Shown: in pieces, positions 1 to 11,334 of the stretch
Layout: every line of letters starts with the position of its first letter
How positions within the stretch are numbered: the first letter of the stretch is position 1
Assembly: GCF_008728515.1 (NCBI RefSeq)
Contig: NC_044977.1
Location: 165,401,139-165,465,138 of the forward strand
Direction: 5' to 3'
DNA: 64,000 nucleotides
Origin: Papio anubis
Taxonomy: Eukaryota > Chordata > Mammalia > Primates > Cercopithecidae
Translations under genes and position numbers: made by a program
Notes under the pieces: model-generated
Seen by the model: only the letters and a program-made list of their open reading frames with translations
Database searches by the model: none
What the model was told of the DNA's origin: nothing

Positions 1-690
1 ATGGATTGGGCATACTAATTTGCATATGTTGTCTTCAAAAAGTCAAATTTAAAAGACCTATAAGGGTAAAAGTAATAAAACGACTAAAACATGGCTGAAT
101 TAACCATTTTTTTTCCTCAAAGCCTCATGTATGCTTGAAGTAAAGAGGCTGTTCCAGTCTATTTGAAATTAAAAAGAAATATTCTTTGAATTAAATATAA
201 TTGCAAGTAAAGTCTAGACTGTGCTTCGGGAGAATCAGGGGACAAGTTAAATTAAATGTTTTGGGAATCTTAGTATTCATAGAATATGGCTAGTTTCATT
301 TGCTAGATTCCACTTAACTTGTCTTTCAGTAGGCCAAAAAAGATGTCAAGATAAATAACTATGTTTTTCCAATAAAAATATTGTCTTGTGGTCTTACTTT
401 GTTTTTAAATAAGCTTCTAAAAGAAATTTTTTAAAAGGTATAAAATTAAAGTCCCACTTAGCCACATAAACATATGTTTATTTAAGAGAATAAAATTTCA
501 GTAAATGAAAATTGTCCTAGAAAATCCAGGCCCTGTCACTTTCTCCTTAACTCTTCACTTTTCCTTTACCTCTGGGTTGGGAAGTTACAATTTTTATCTA
601 CTATTCATTTGTATATTTTGAAAGGGGAAAGTTATGATGAAGAATAAGCTTTCTCCTTCTTGCTCTTTGCAAAGGCAGGGGAAAAGTTTG
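1..690. other. Intronic, no recognised feature
   Basis: AT-rich sequence with no repeat, splice-site pair or coding signal that I can identify. Confidence 0.5.
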
Positions 691-2330
691 ACCACATTTT
701 CTTTACCCAATCTACCATAGTTGGACCCCTAGGTTGATTCCATGTCTTTGCTATAGTGCATAGCACTGTGATGAACATATGAGTGCATGGTTTTTGTTTT
801 TTTGTGTGTGTGGGTTTTTTTTTGTTATAATGATCTATTTTCCTTTGTGTATATACCCAGTAATGGGATTGCTGGGTTGAATGGTTGTTCTGTTTTATAT
901 TCTTTGAGAAATCTCCAAACTGCTTTCCACAGTGGCTGAGCTAATCTACATTCCAACCAACAATGTATAAGCATTCCCTTTTCTTCACAGCTTAACTAGC
1001 ATCTGTTATTTGACTTTTTAATAATAGCCATTCTGACCGGTTTGAGATGGTATCTCGTTGTGGGTTTTGATTTGCATTTCTCTGATGATTAGTGACGATG
1101 AATATTTTTTTGTATTTTTATTGGCCACTTGTATGTCTTCTTTTGAGAAGTGTCTGTTCATGTCCTTTGCCCATTTGTAATAGGGTTTTTTGTTTGTTTG
1201 TTTGTTGATTTGTTTAAGTTTCACATAGATTCTGGATATTAGATTTTGTCAGATGCATAGTTTGAAAATATCTTCTTTCATTCTGCAGGTTGTCTGTTTA
1301 CTCTAGTTTATTTTGCTATGGAAAAACTTTTTAGTTCAATTACATCCCACTTGTCGATTTTTATTTTTGTTGTAATTCCTTTTGGGGACTTAGCCAGAAA
1401 TTCTTTGCCAAGGCCAATGTTGAGAAGGCTATTTCCTAAATTCTCTTCAGGGTTTTTATAGTGTAAAGTCTTACATTTAAATCTTGAATCCATCTTGAGT
1501 TAACTTTTGTATATGGTGACTGGTAGGGGTACAATTTCATTCTTCTGCATATGGCTAAACAGTTATCTTAGCACCATTTATTAAATAGGGGAGTCCCTTC
1601 CCCATTGCTTGTTTTTGTTGGTCTTGTCAAATATCATATGGTTGTAAGTGTGTGGCTTTATTTCTGAGTTTTCTATTCTGTTCCATTGGTCTATGTGTCT
1701 GTTTTTGTACCAGTACCATGCTGTTTTGGTTATTGTAGGCTCATAGCATACTTTGAAGTTGGGTAGTGTGATGCCCCTGGCTTTGTTCTTTATGCTTAAG
1801 ATTATTTTGGTTATTTGAGCTATATTTTGATTCTATATGAATTCTAGAATATTTTATTCTAATTCTGTGAAGGATGATGCTGGTATTTTCATCCGAATAG
1901 TGTTGAATCTGTAAATTCTTTTTGATGGTATGGAGAGATACTGATTTTTTCAATCCATAAGCATGGACTGTTTTTCCATTTATTTATATCATCTCTGATT
2001 TCTTTCAGCCATGTTTTATGGTAGAGTTTTTTTTTTTTTTAACTCTTTGGTTAGCAGTATTCATAGGTATTTTATTTTCTTTGTGGCTATTGTAAATGGG
2101 ATTATGTTCTTGATTTGACAGTCAGCCTGGACATTGGTGTATAGAAATGTTACTCATTTTTGTACATCTATTTTGTATCCAGAAACCGTACTGAAAGTGT
2201 TTATCAGTTCTAGCAGACTTTTGGTAGAGTCTTTAAAGTTTTCTAGGTATAGAGTAATATCATTAGCAAAGGAGATAGTTTGACTTATTTTCCCATTTGA
2301 ATAACTTTTTATTTTTCTCTTCCATTATTT
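691..2330 (-). mobile_element. LINE-1 fragment, antisense (L1PB/L1MA age)
   Basis: Reads as the reverse complement of the L1 ORF2 3' region and start of the 3' UTR. Landmarks are the blocks around TATACCCAGTAATGGGATTG (857), GAGATGGTATCTCGTTGTGG (1045), CACCATTTATTAAATAGGGG (1572) and CAGTACCATGCTGTTTTGG (1711). The open frames on the minus strand (1018-1224, 1308-1493, 1741-1953) are broken pieces of the ORF2 C-terminus, interrupted by stops and frameshifts. Sequence wording suggests an L1PB or L1MA subfamily rather than a young L1PA. Confidence 0.9.
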
Positions 2331-2667
2331 TTCAATATGAAACTTATTTATTGAACTCTAAGAGACAATAAACCTGACAAAAATTAGTACAATTCAACAC
2401 TAAAGTTCATACAGGTGGAAAAGTGAAATTTACAAAATTTATTGATGATTTTGCTAATTCTAAATTATGAAAGAATATATAAATTTGCTTCAAGTTTGTT
2501 TATCTTGATGAGCTTTCACCTTTGTTTAGTGAAAGTTTTAAAATTTGTTAATACAGGGTTTTTCTTCAATAAGATTGCTGTTTTTAAAATTAAGTTATTT
2601 TTATTAAGCCATTCAAATGAATGATGAAATAACTTTAAGAAGATTTTGTTTTGTTTTGCTTTTTTGG

Positions 2668-2973
2668 TTTTTTTTTTTTTTTTTTTTTTTCTTTTAGATG
2701 GAGTCTCACTGTGTCGCCAGGCTGGAGTGCAGTGGTGCGATCTCAGCTCACTGCAACCTCTGCCTCCCAGGTTCAAGCGATTCTCCTGCGTCAGCCTCTT
2801 GAGTAGCTGGGACTACAGGCACACGCCACCATGCCTAGCTAATTTTTGTATTTTTAATAGAGACAGAGTTTCAACATGTTGGCCAGGATGGTCTCGATCT
2901 CTTGATCTCATGATCTGCCCGACTCGGCCTCCCAAAGTGCTGAGATTACAGGCATGAGTCACTGTGCCTGGCC
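2668..2973 (-). mobile_element. Full-length Alu, antisense
   Basis: T-run at 2668-2690 followed by GGAGTCTCACTGTGTCGCCAG and the whole two-monomer body, ending GTGCCTGGCC. Flanked by an 8-bp target-site duplication AAGAAGAT (2637-2644 and 2974-2981); the stretch between the left copy and the T-run is an impure tail. AluS-like. Confidence 0.93.
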
Positions 2974-2997
2974 AAGAAGATATTTTTGAGTATGTAT

Positions 2998-3140
2998 GAC
3001 ATGCATATGACAGAAAATTCAAAAGTTAAAGTGGGTATACAATGAAAATAAGTCTCTCTTGTTTTTTTATCTTCAGCCATATAGTTACTTTCCTTCAATC
3101 ATTTACTGTCGCTAGGTTCTTGTAGATCTTTCCAGTGCTA
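2998..3140 (-). mobile_element. Old L1M 3'-UTR-like remnant
   Basis: The wording AAAAGTTAAAGTGGGTATACAA followed by a CTTTCCAG region resembles the antisense tail common to L1M 3' UTRs. A similar stretch occurs at 8125-8390. Weak, family-level call. Confidence 0.4.
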
Positions 3141-3144
3141 TTCT

Positions 3145-3295
3145 AAAGAATCATCTCAAACTTTAATGTGTACATGAATCTTGTTAAAATGTGGGTTAAG
3201 ATTTAGTGGGTCTGGACTGAAACTTAAGATTCTGAATTTCCACCTCCTGAGGCTGATGTTGCCGGCCCAGGACCATGCACCCAATGGCAAGGTTG
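3145..3295 (-). mobile_element. MER5A-like hAT-Charlie DNA transposon remnant
   Basis: Reverse-complement order of MER5A: TCTCAAACTTTAATGTGTAC, TTGTTAAAATG, TTTAGTGGGTCTGG, then CTGATGTTGCCGGCCCAGGAC. Decayed. Confidence 0.75.
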
Positions 3296-6200
3296 TGAAG
3301 GATGTTTGTTTCTGTTTGTCTCTCTGTTTGTTTGTTTATTGGACTGAAGGGAGCAAGATAGTCTCATAAACAGATGCAGTTTTCTGCTTTCTACTACTAC
3401 CTCAGCACTAGAATTCCAGCTTTGAGCTTTGCATTGTTACAAAGCTTTCTTCCAATCTTTGTCTTAAGTGATAATCTATTCAGTATTTAAAAAATCAAAC
3501 CATAATTGAAGAATGAAACATAGTAATATGAAGCCTGATACTGGATGATGTATAAATTACAAGGACTATGAGAAATCTTTTTTACAAATTTTTAATCTGC
3601 TGTTTAAACAAGGTTAGAAAAGTTACCAAATGAAGATAACCTCCTAAATTTTGGCAGAAGGCATGCTGTAAACTTTAGCTTGGAGCCTGTACTATTAATC
3701 TAATAAAGACGCTATCATACTTGGAAATGATGCAGTTAAGCTCCCTGAAATCAATATGAAGTACAAAGATCGTTTAAATATTTTAAAGTCATACACATTA
3801 ATATTCTATCTTCCTATACAAAGTAGTCTCCAGAAATGACTGTATTCAATATCACAAGGGATATAAACGTTGTCTTTGTTGAACCTGTATGTAAAGGTAA
3901 TTCTGAAAGCATGGGGGGCAGCTCCCAAAACGATGTCAAAAGTTCCTGTTTGTTTCTTGCTCTTTGCAGGAAAGTGAAGAATGGAGGACTTACATTTGTC
4001 TACCTTCCTTGTCAACAGCGTATGTTACTACGAGTACTTGCTAACCCAATACAAGGTTTCTTTTAAAAAGAGAACCAATATCAAAGATACTCTTCAGAAA
4101 TAAAGATTTGAACTATAAATGTCTCAATTTCTGCATAATTGGCAGAAAGAGCCAGGAGAATACAGGTTTCTGTATGATACCAAGTCAGTGTGTATCAATG
4201 ACCCCATTGCTTTGAATGACTCCAGGGATCTGCCATATGGAGAGTTATTTCGCTCGGTGCTGAGATGGTTATTTTTAAATATTTGAGGCTACAAAGGGAG
4301 AATGGTTTGTATCTACCTAATCTTCTTGAGCACACGCTATTCTACTTAAAGCTGTGATTCTCAAACCTAAATTATGTAGTAGTATACTAAATGATATGCA
4401 CAAGTCATAGTAGAAACAGCACAACCTTTCAAAGTTTCAATTGAATTAAAAGTTTTACAGGCCCATATCAAAACAAAATAACACTACAACAAGCAATAAT
4501 TTATGAAAGGGTATAATGAAAAATTATGATGAATTTTTAAGTTAAATGTAAGATTTGAAAATAATATCAGGCTTAGGAGTATGCTTCTAGGCCCTGTGGA
4601 ATACAGATTTATTGGCCAGTAGTAGGATATTTCAGTGGGAAACTTTTTGAAGTACTGCGAAATACATTAAAAGAATGTGAGATTAGAGACCAGATTATTT
4701 GAGGAGAAACGACATTTCTGTGCCGCCTATGAGACTCCAGAGTGGCTGTATGCAAAACATTTTGAGACCACAGAAGTTACTGTCCTATTTCTGAAATACA
4801 GATTTTCTGCATGAAATTAGGAAGTGACATAGAGTTTGCTAACACATCCAGACTGGCTTAGGAGATGTCATCAATGAATTTTTAACGTATAATCTGTATA
4901 GAGAAAAATCCGTGTCTTTGGGTTTTATGGAGACTGAAATAGGTAAAAACATTTTTCTACAATTTGCCCACTTCTCCTGCTAGTAGGGAGCAAGTCACTT
5001 CTTTACAGAATGCATGGCATAGTAAAATAAGTCACATAGACTGAGTTTTCATCTCCAGCATTGGATCTTAGACAGGAAACTAAAGTTCTCTAGGTCTGTG
5101 TTCTCTGAAAAGTGGGACAAGTACAAAGATGAAAGAAGCTAATAGTGGATCAATGTTTATGTTCTTCTCTCTTTTTTATTTTCATCTTTTATACCTTCCC
5201 CTTCTCTTTGGGCTTAAGAAGTTAACAATAAACAGTACATCTTCATTTGAAGGGGAAAGTGGTGCTCTATATTAGATCAGACTCAGTGACCTGGGTGTTT
5301 ACCAATCATGAGATTCTCTCTGAAGATTCATGAAAGCTTTTTGCTAAGAAAGCATTTAGAGAAATAGTCAACTACCTCGTGTATAAGTACATTTATATCT
5401 TACTGTTTACCGTCACTTTCAAACTGAATATATATACAAAAATGACCTAGAAACAAGCAGAGAAAAGCCGTGTGGCATTTAGATGCATATCGCATATGCA
5501 TAATTGATTTCTTAAAAGGTTAAATACCCTTAGCATATGTGTGGATAGTGATATACCCATGATGAGCCCGTAGGTATTATGGCAGTGGCTTTGTTTTACG
5601 TAATTCTAAAGTAAATGTCATGTTTCTTCTTTAGGGATTCCAGGACTGGGATTCAGAAAAGCATATGTTTCCAGGTAGATAGCTGGGCAAGACAGGCTAC
5701 TTTCCCAAATGTAAGGACCATTCATGTAGCTGGTACACTGAGCTTTATGAAGCTCAGGCTGCCACTAAATTCTCTTTAGAATTGAAATGCAATTACATAT
5801 CGAGGACAGGTGCTAAATATAAACAGAAAAGACCAAATACATGCCTTTATTTTTTCCTTTGTTTTTTCAGTATATTTGTGGAAAGAATTAACCACCTCAA
5901 AGACACTACAATCCTTAATTGAAACACACAGATCAGTCAACTTGGTGAATCCTTCAGCATCTTTTGTCAAAAGTTTGTTGCAGCTCTGAAGGACTGGTCT
6001 TTTCTTGTATTATAAACAATTATAAAGATGCTAAGGAAATTAATAAATGAAGCAAAGTAACTAAGAAGTATACCAAATGAAGTATCATTAAATATGTCCT
6101 GAATATTTAAAAATAGGCACTATGTTGCATGAGGATACATAAGTAAGGGGTGAAAACTACGTAAATGTGAGTGATTATTACAAAAATTCAAATTATGAGC

Positions 6201-6355
6201 TTCTTCTTTGGGGAAGGAAGGAAATACAATTTGTATGGTATACACAGGGGTTTTCACTGCATACATGATCTACATGTATTTATTATTGTTTAATAATATT
6301 ACACAATCTTTACGGGGTATCCCATATTTCCTAATTTTTTAAAGTGGCAAAGGCA
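3296..6355. other. Intronic, mostly unique sequence
   Basis: No confident repeat or coding signal. It contains 4875-4915, the apparent source of a segment copied into the Alu at 6482-6522. The acceptor-like TTTGCAG at 3969 leads to an immediate in-frame stop. Confidence 0.5.
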
Positions 6356-6640
6356 AGCTGGGTATGGTGTCTCATGCCTGTAAACCAGCAAGGCCAAGGT
6401 GAGTGAATCACTTGAGCTCAGGATACAAGACCAGGCTGGGCAACATGACAAAACTCCATCTCTACAAAAATTAGCCAGGTGTGAATTTTTAATGTATAAT
6501 CTGTATAGAGAAGAATCTGTGTGGTAGTGTGTGCCTTTAATCCCAGCTACTCTAGTGGTTGAGGTGGGAGGATCGATCGATCAATTGAGGCTATAGCGAG
6601 CTGTGATTGTGTTACTGCACTCCAACCTTTCTTTCAAAAA
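6356..6640 (+). mobile_element. Old Alu (AluJ-like) interrupted by a 41-bp insert
   Basis: Divergent Alu from GGTATGGTGTCTCATGCCTG to TGCACTCCAACC with a short A-rich tail. Between ATTAGCCAGG and GGTAGTGTGTGCC a foreign 41-bp segment (6482-6522) breaks the right monomer. A small GATC expansion (GGATCGATCGATC, about 6571) also departs from consensus. Confidence 0.9.
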
Positions 6641-8124
6641 AAGAAAAATACAAAAGACAAAATGACAAAGCATAGTGAAGAGAATGCAAAAATTAAGTTG
6701 GTAAAAAATCCAATGTAATATAATTATAATAATAAAAGTAAATATATGAATCTTAGGTTGAAGAATGTATTTTTCTATTATACTTAAAAAAAAAACTTGA
6801 TATATGCCATGTGCAAGATACAACTAAAACCTAAGTCCCTGAAAATAGGAATATAGGAAAAGATATGCTAGACAAATACTAACAAAGAAAGCTATTGTAT
6901 CTATATAAATAGTTTAAGAACTAGACTTTAGGATAAAATGCAATGTTTATTCTGCCTGCAATTCTTGTTTCCTTATTCATTCTCTGAACCTACTTCATCC
7001 AAGCATCTGCTTCTAACATTCTAGGACTTATGATAGGCCATCTTGATCTATTTTTGTCTTATTCCAACCTAATCATTTCAAAGCCCAAGATGTTTGATCT
7101 CTTAACTCTAGTAGTACCTATTATTTGTGTACCACTGATTTGGTACTTATATGATGTGTTTTAGTGTTATTTATGTACATGCATTTGTTTAATTAAATTA
7201 CGATGTCTTAGAGCTAGAGATCATGCTTATTCTTCTTTAAACACCTCCTGTCACCTCACTCCAGGACTTGCCATCTGGTAAAACTGTGTTACCTGGTATT
7301 ATCGTATAATAGAAAGTTAATAAACATGTCAGCAGTCAACTGAAAAATGGCTTCTGAAAGTGCATTAAAAGCTTTTTTAAAGATGTTTAGTACTTTGTCA
7401 ATGCTATGTATTTACATTTTCTAAGTAATCTTCCAGCCAAAATTTCAAAATGGAGTTGAGGAGAGACACACACTATTGTTAAAGGGACCCAAAGCTGTGC
7501 CGAGTTGATGAGACTGAGACTACAACCCCCAGTAGGAGGGTACCCCTCTCTGGAGACTCCCACAGGTTTATGACTATGTGATTGTTAAGGACTGGGACCA
7601 CATCTAATGAACTTTTTACATCCACATCTGAAACAAAGTCCAACATACAATGTATAGTCAATAAGTGATTCAGCAACATGTGAAAGAATTAATTATAAGT
7701 CTAGGGTAATGTAATTCACTCCTGTGGCTTCAAAACAATGTATAATGGGAGTTTCTCAGTGTGTGTCTCTAGCTCATGCTTTCAGAGGGAGAGAGTGGCT
7801 GGGAAGGCAGAAAAGCCAGCTGGGTGGAGGCGGGATGCTGATGCTTATACTACAGTTGGTACTCTGGGGTTAGGCGCTGATTGGAGCAAAGCTGAGTAGA
7901 GTGGATTTGGTTTTGCCAGCCGATGGTGGACCATGTTTGGAAACAAACAACAAAAGCTTAAAAGGAAATGGAGAAACAAATGGAAAAGATTTTCAGTGCT
8001 TCTCCTGCTGGCCATCAAGAAGTAGCTGGAGTACCTTCTTTCGCATGGCAGGAAAGATAGTCTGTCCGCTGCAAACCTCGTTTAAACTTACTGTTTTGTG
8101 AATAGGCAATATATAAAGCATGTG
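6641..8124. other. Intronic, only weak L2-like wording
   Basis: Parts of 6950-7300 and 7560-7700 loosely resemble L2 3' ends, but too weakly for a firm call. 7740-8080 looks unique and is richer in GC than its surroundings; no exon is supported. Confidence 0.35.
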
Positions 8125-8390
8125 GGATGAAATTCAAAAGGTACAGTAGGGTGTATGGGAAAAATAAGTGTTTTCCTACCTCTGCCTATAGTTACTTTCT
8201 CTAGAGACAACACAATTACCAGATTCCATTTATTTTTAGGTATACAAAAACATTTCATGTTTGGTATGCATACACATATGCATATATATATATTTATTTC
8301 AGATAAATAGCTCATATAATAACATACTATACTGAATCTTGCTTTTTAACAAATTAACAGCTTATACTGTAGTTTTTCCATTTTTATCTT
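8125..8390 (-). mobile_element. Old L1M 3'-UTR-like remnant
   Basis: AAGGTACAGTAGGGTGTA followed by a TACCTCTGCC region and ATCTTGCTTTTTAACAAATTA resembles a common antisense L1M 3' UTR. Decayed. Confidence 0.5.
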
Positions 8391-8767
8391 TATCTTTAAA
8401 ATCCCAGTCTCTAACACTGTTGGTATACCAGTGTCCAACATTTGTTTCATGTATGAATGATTAATTTGATAATAGTATCTAATTCATTCATAGTGACCCT
8501 AAAAGTCACCCACCAACACATTTTATGAATGCCTCATCTTAAACCCCATCTCCAATATGCATCTTTTCTTTTCTCCCTGTTGACATTATATTCAAATTAA
8601 ATCTCAAAAAATTTATCCCATGGAAACCTTCTCTGAATATTGACTGTCTCTCCCCCAGGAGTTATTTCTAAGCACTTAATAATAGTTTACTCTTACTGAT
8701 TACTTAATAGTTTACTATTTTGATTGTCCTCTAAGTCTTTTGTGTTAATATTATAACCATAAATATG
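8391..8767 (+). mobile_element. Possible L2 remnant
   Basis: The order of CCTCATCTTAAACCCCATCTCC, CTTCTCTGAATATTGACTGTC and TAAGTCTTTTGTGTTAATATT is that of a decayed L2 3' half. Low support. Confidence 0.3.
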
Positions 8768-8778
8768 TGAATAGCCCT

Positions 8779-9083
8779 CTTTTTTTTTTTTTTTTTCTTT
8801 TTGAGATCGAGTTTCGCTCTTGTTGCCCAGGCTGGAGTACAGTGGCACAATGTTGACTCACTGCAACCTTCACCTTCCGGTTTCAAGCAATTCTCCTGTC
8901 TCAGCCTCCCGAGTATCTGGGATTACAGGGGCCCACGACCACGCTCGGCTAATTTTTGTATTTTTAGTAGAGATGGGGTTTCACCATGTTGGCCAGGCTG
9001 GTTTTGAACTCCTGACCTCGTGATCCACCTACCTCGGCCTCCCAAAGTGCTGGAATTACAGGTGTGAGCCACCACGTCTAGCC
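8779..9083 (-). mobile_element. Full-length Alu, antisense
   Basis: T-run at 8779-8796, GAGTTTCGCTCTTGTTGCCCAG, complete body to the CTAGCC end. Target-site duplication TGAATAGCCCTC (8768-8779) and TGAATAGCACTC (9084-9095), one mismatch in 12. AluS-like. Confidence 0.93.
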
Positions 9084-9097
9084 TGAATAGCACTCTT

Positions 9098-9225
9098 AAC
9101 AATAATTTTTTATTAAGTAGTTGTTTGTGCCAGACACTTCACTAAGCACATAATATGCATGATCTCATTAATTCCTACAACTCACCTATGAAGTAAATAA
9201 CATTATTATTATTGTAGCATACCGG
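9098..9225 (-). mobile_element. MIR, first half of a split copy
   Basis: GTGCCAGACACTTCACTAAGCAC, ATCTCATTAATTCCTACAAC and ATTATTATTATTG match the MIR 3' half in antisense. The rest continues at 9649-9775. Confidence 0.75.
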
Positions 9226-9648
9226 TCATTGCCCTGCCAATGTCACCTTGACTCACTTGGAGATCGTATCCAGACCATTTCCTTATATGCCACTGTTTTC
9301 TGGCATCTTTCTGCCAGAGTGATCTCTGGAGAGTGCACTTAGCTCAAGTGGGTAGGTCAGAAGTGCCAACATATTGACATCCCAGGAGTGAACTTTAACC
9401 AATTATGTGTGGACATTAGTGGGTAAATACTTCTGCTTTCTCTTCCCTTTGTGTGACAACCTTTAGTTGTACTCCTCACAATTATTTCAGGACCCATATA
9501 TTTTGCCTACAGCAGTGAACCCCTTTTTAACTTACTCTTTATTTTCTTTCATCTCTTCCCTATCTCAATTTACTACTTGCTTTCTTCCTGGAATCACCTC
9601 CCAAATAAACTAATTATGCTCAAATCTTAGTCTCAAGATTTGCTTTTG
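9226..9648. mobile_element. LTR-like insertion splitting the MIR
   Basis: About 420 bp that do not belong to MIR. The 3' part, CACCTCCCAAATAAAC then CAAATCTTAGTCTCAAG and TTGCTTTTGGGG, has the wording and poly(A) signal of a solo LTR. Exact family and target duplication were not resolved. Confidence 0.45.
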
Positions 9649-9775
9649 GGGAAAGCAGATTTAAGGAAATTGAGGTTTAGAGTTCTTGAGTAACTTTTTC
9701 AAGTTCACCTATACATTACATGGCAGATTCAGTATATGAAGCCAGAAGCCATGATCAAAAGCATCATCCCTTACT
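9649..9775 (-). mobile_element. MIR, second half of the split copy
   Basis: TAAGGAAATTGAGGTTTAGAG, GAGTAACTTTTTCAAGTTCACC and GGCAGATTCAGTAT correspond to the MIR core and head region in antisense, resuming where 9225 stops. Confidence 0.7.
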
Positions 9776-10049
9776 GCCAACTAGATGGTAGGTGCCACAA
9801 AGCAGACCAGTGAACACGTATGTTTCTTCCACAGTGTGTTTCAAAATGCAAGCCTAAGTCAGAACTTAATGCATGCTTCTGCTGGTCAAGTCCATTTTAT
9901 GTTTTGTAGTGTCTCTTTTCCACTGCTGCACATCAGAACGTGCCTTTTGGCAGTTAGCTAAACACATATGCTGGTCATTTATACAGGAATTGTGTATAAA
10001 TTCTCATACTTATCTAGTTGCTGAGTATCTTCTCCTTGTTTTTCTATAG

Positions 10050-10283
10050 ATAGCAACTTCATCCTCGCCAATGCCCAGGTGGCTAAGGGTTTCCCTATAG
10101 TCTACTGTTCTGATGGCTTCTGCGAGCTTGCTGGATTTGCCCGAACTGAAGTCATGCAGAAGAGTTGTAGCTGCAAGTTCTTATTTGGGGTTGAAACCAG
10201 TGAGCAACTGATGCTTCAAATAGAAAAGTCACTGGAGGAGAAAACAGAATTCAAAGGAGAAATTATGTTCTACAAGAAAAATG
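10050..10283 (+). CDS. KCNH8: KCNH8 coding exon encoding the first part of the PAS (eag) domain
   Basis: Internal exon of an ELK-family voltage-gated K+ channel (Kv12.1), a plasma-membrane channel of neurons. The 234 nt start two bases into a codon and end one base into a codon (phase 1-1), giving 77 whole codons from SNFILANAQ to EIMFYKKN. The acceptor is a pyrimidine-rich tract ending in CTATAG (10044-10049); the donor is G|GTGAGT (10284 on). The translation has the eag-type PAS pattern: NAQ, then GFPIVYCSDGFCELAGFAR, EVMQ, and the Cys-rich CSCKFLFG block, equivalent to the YCNDGFCELCGY and CTCDFLHG regions of hERG. In this family the domain packs on the C-terminal cyclic-nucleotide-binding homology domain and tunes gating. 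By my count it covers about residues 27-103 of the protein. No stop or frameshift. If the following intron is retained, translation stops at 10322. KCNH3 and KCNH4 are the alternatives; the wording fits KCNH8 better. Confidence 0.95.
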
Positions 10284-10513
10284 GTGAGTTGGCTTTCTTT
10301 GGTGCTCACTGGAGAGTAGTTTGAAAGGCTGTCTTCTTTCAACCTAGTAATTGCTCCACGACTCCATTAAGGCTTAATGGCATTTCATATACATGCAGCC
10401 TGTTATAGAAGTTTCACAAATGACTTGGATGATAGCCTTGTTTTTACCATTAGTAGCATAAACTGCCTAGAAATTTTGAATTAGAATTATAACTATTCAA
10501 TGTCAACGAATAG

Positions 10514-10546
10514 TTAACATATATTAACTGAGTTAATATATGTTAA
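10514..10546. repeat. Perfect 33-bp palindrome
   Basis: TTAACATATATTAACT (10514-10529), single G (10530), AGTTAATATATGTTAA (10531-10546): 16-bp arms, fully complementary, with a one-base centre. The symmetry ends at 10513/10547. It lies 231 bp past the donor of the PAS exon and could extrude as a cruciform. Confidence 0.95.
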
Positions 10547-11334
10547 AATAAAGTATGTTACTATTATATTTTGGTAATTCTTAAAATATATGTTCTGTAT
10601 AATAGGTTATTTGTGTATTAACAACTTTTATCCCGGAGTTTTTCCCAAATTTTATGCCTTAAAGAGCTACATCTCAATTCCAGTCATTAAACACAGAGAT
10701 CCGCGTGTTCCCTGCAAAAAAGGAAGTCAGTTAAAAAAAATAATCGGCATATGCATTTTCTTTTCCAGTTACCTAGCCACAGAGTCTTTCTCACTATTCT
10801 CTTAAATTCTAAACACAAAACGGGAGACACATAACATCTCATGTTAGAGTAAATTTTCCTGGGCTCCAAACTGCCCCTGGGAAATACTAGGTATTTTCTT
10901 GTGGCTGCAGTTTTGTGACTCTCTTTTAAATGAAAGAGGATCTAGGGGTGTGTAAGGTGTCCGCAGTCCTTGGGTTCTATGTAGGAATACATATCATTAG
11001 CAAATGGGCCCTGGTACTTCAGGTAAATTAAAGAGAGAGAAATGGGAGAAATGCTAGATCAAAAATTAGAGCAAACTAATATTTTATCAGTATCCAAAAT
11101 TCTCATTTTTTCTTTAATAGCTTTCCTTTTCCCTTGTAGTAACATAATCCTCTGAGTTTTAGCTAGTGCATGGCTACCAAACTAGAAAAAATATTTCCCA
11201 GTCTTATTTGTAATTAGGTTGCACTTGTGACTAAGTTTTAGGCCAAGATATATGAGAAGGAATATTTTGTGCAATCTCTGGGTAAAATATCTGAAAGGGA
11301 AATTGTTTGTTCTCTAATTTATCTCCTTTCCCTT

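Larger units (their letters stand above)
1..10049 (+). other. KCNH8: KCNH8 intron upstream of the first exon seen (partial)
   Basis: The upstream intron runs off the left edge, so its length and the first exon are unknown. It enters the exon in phase 1. Contents are listed separately: one antisense L1, three Alus, a MER5A, and a MIR split by an LTR-like insert. Confidence 0.85.

Noticed and set aside
2646..2957. 103-codon open frame
   Set aside because: Translation of an antisense Alu, as are those at 8801-9023, 31081-31314, 40036-40264, 52247-52631 and 61571-61777.
3969..4013. Acceptor-like TTTGCAG in the upstream intron
   Set aside because: In the phase set by the upstream exon the next codons run into TGA at once, and no good donor follows.
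10079..10324. 81-codon open frame starting inside the PAS exon
   Set aside because: It begins at a Met-like frame start chosen by the reader (GTG) and runs past the donor at 10284; the real coding segment is 10050-10283.
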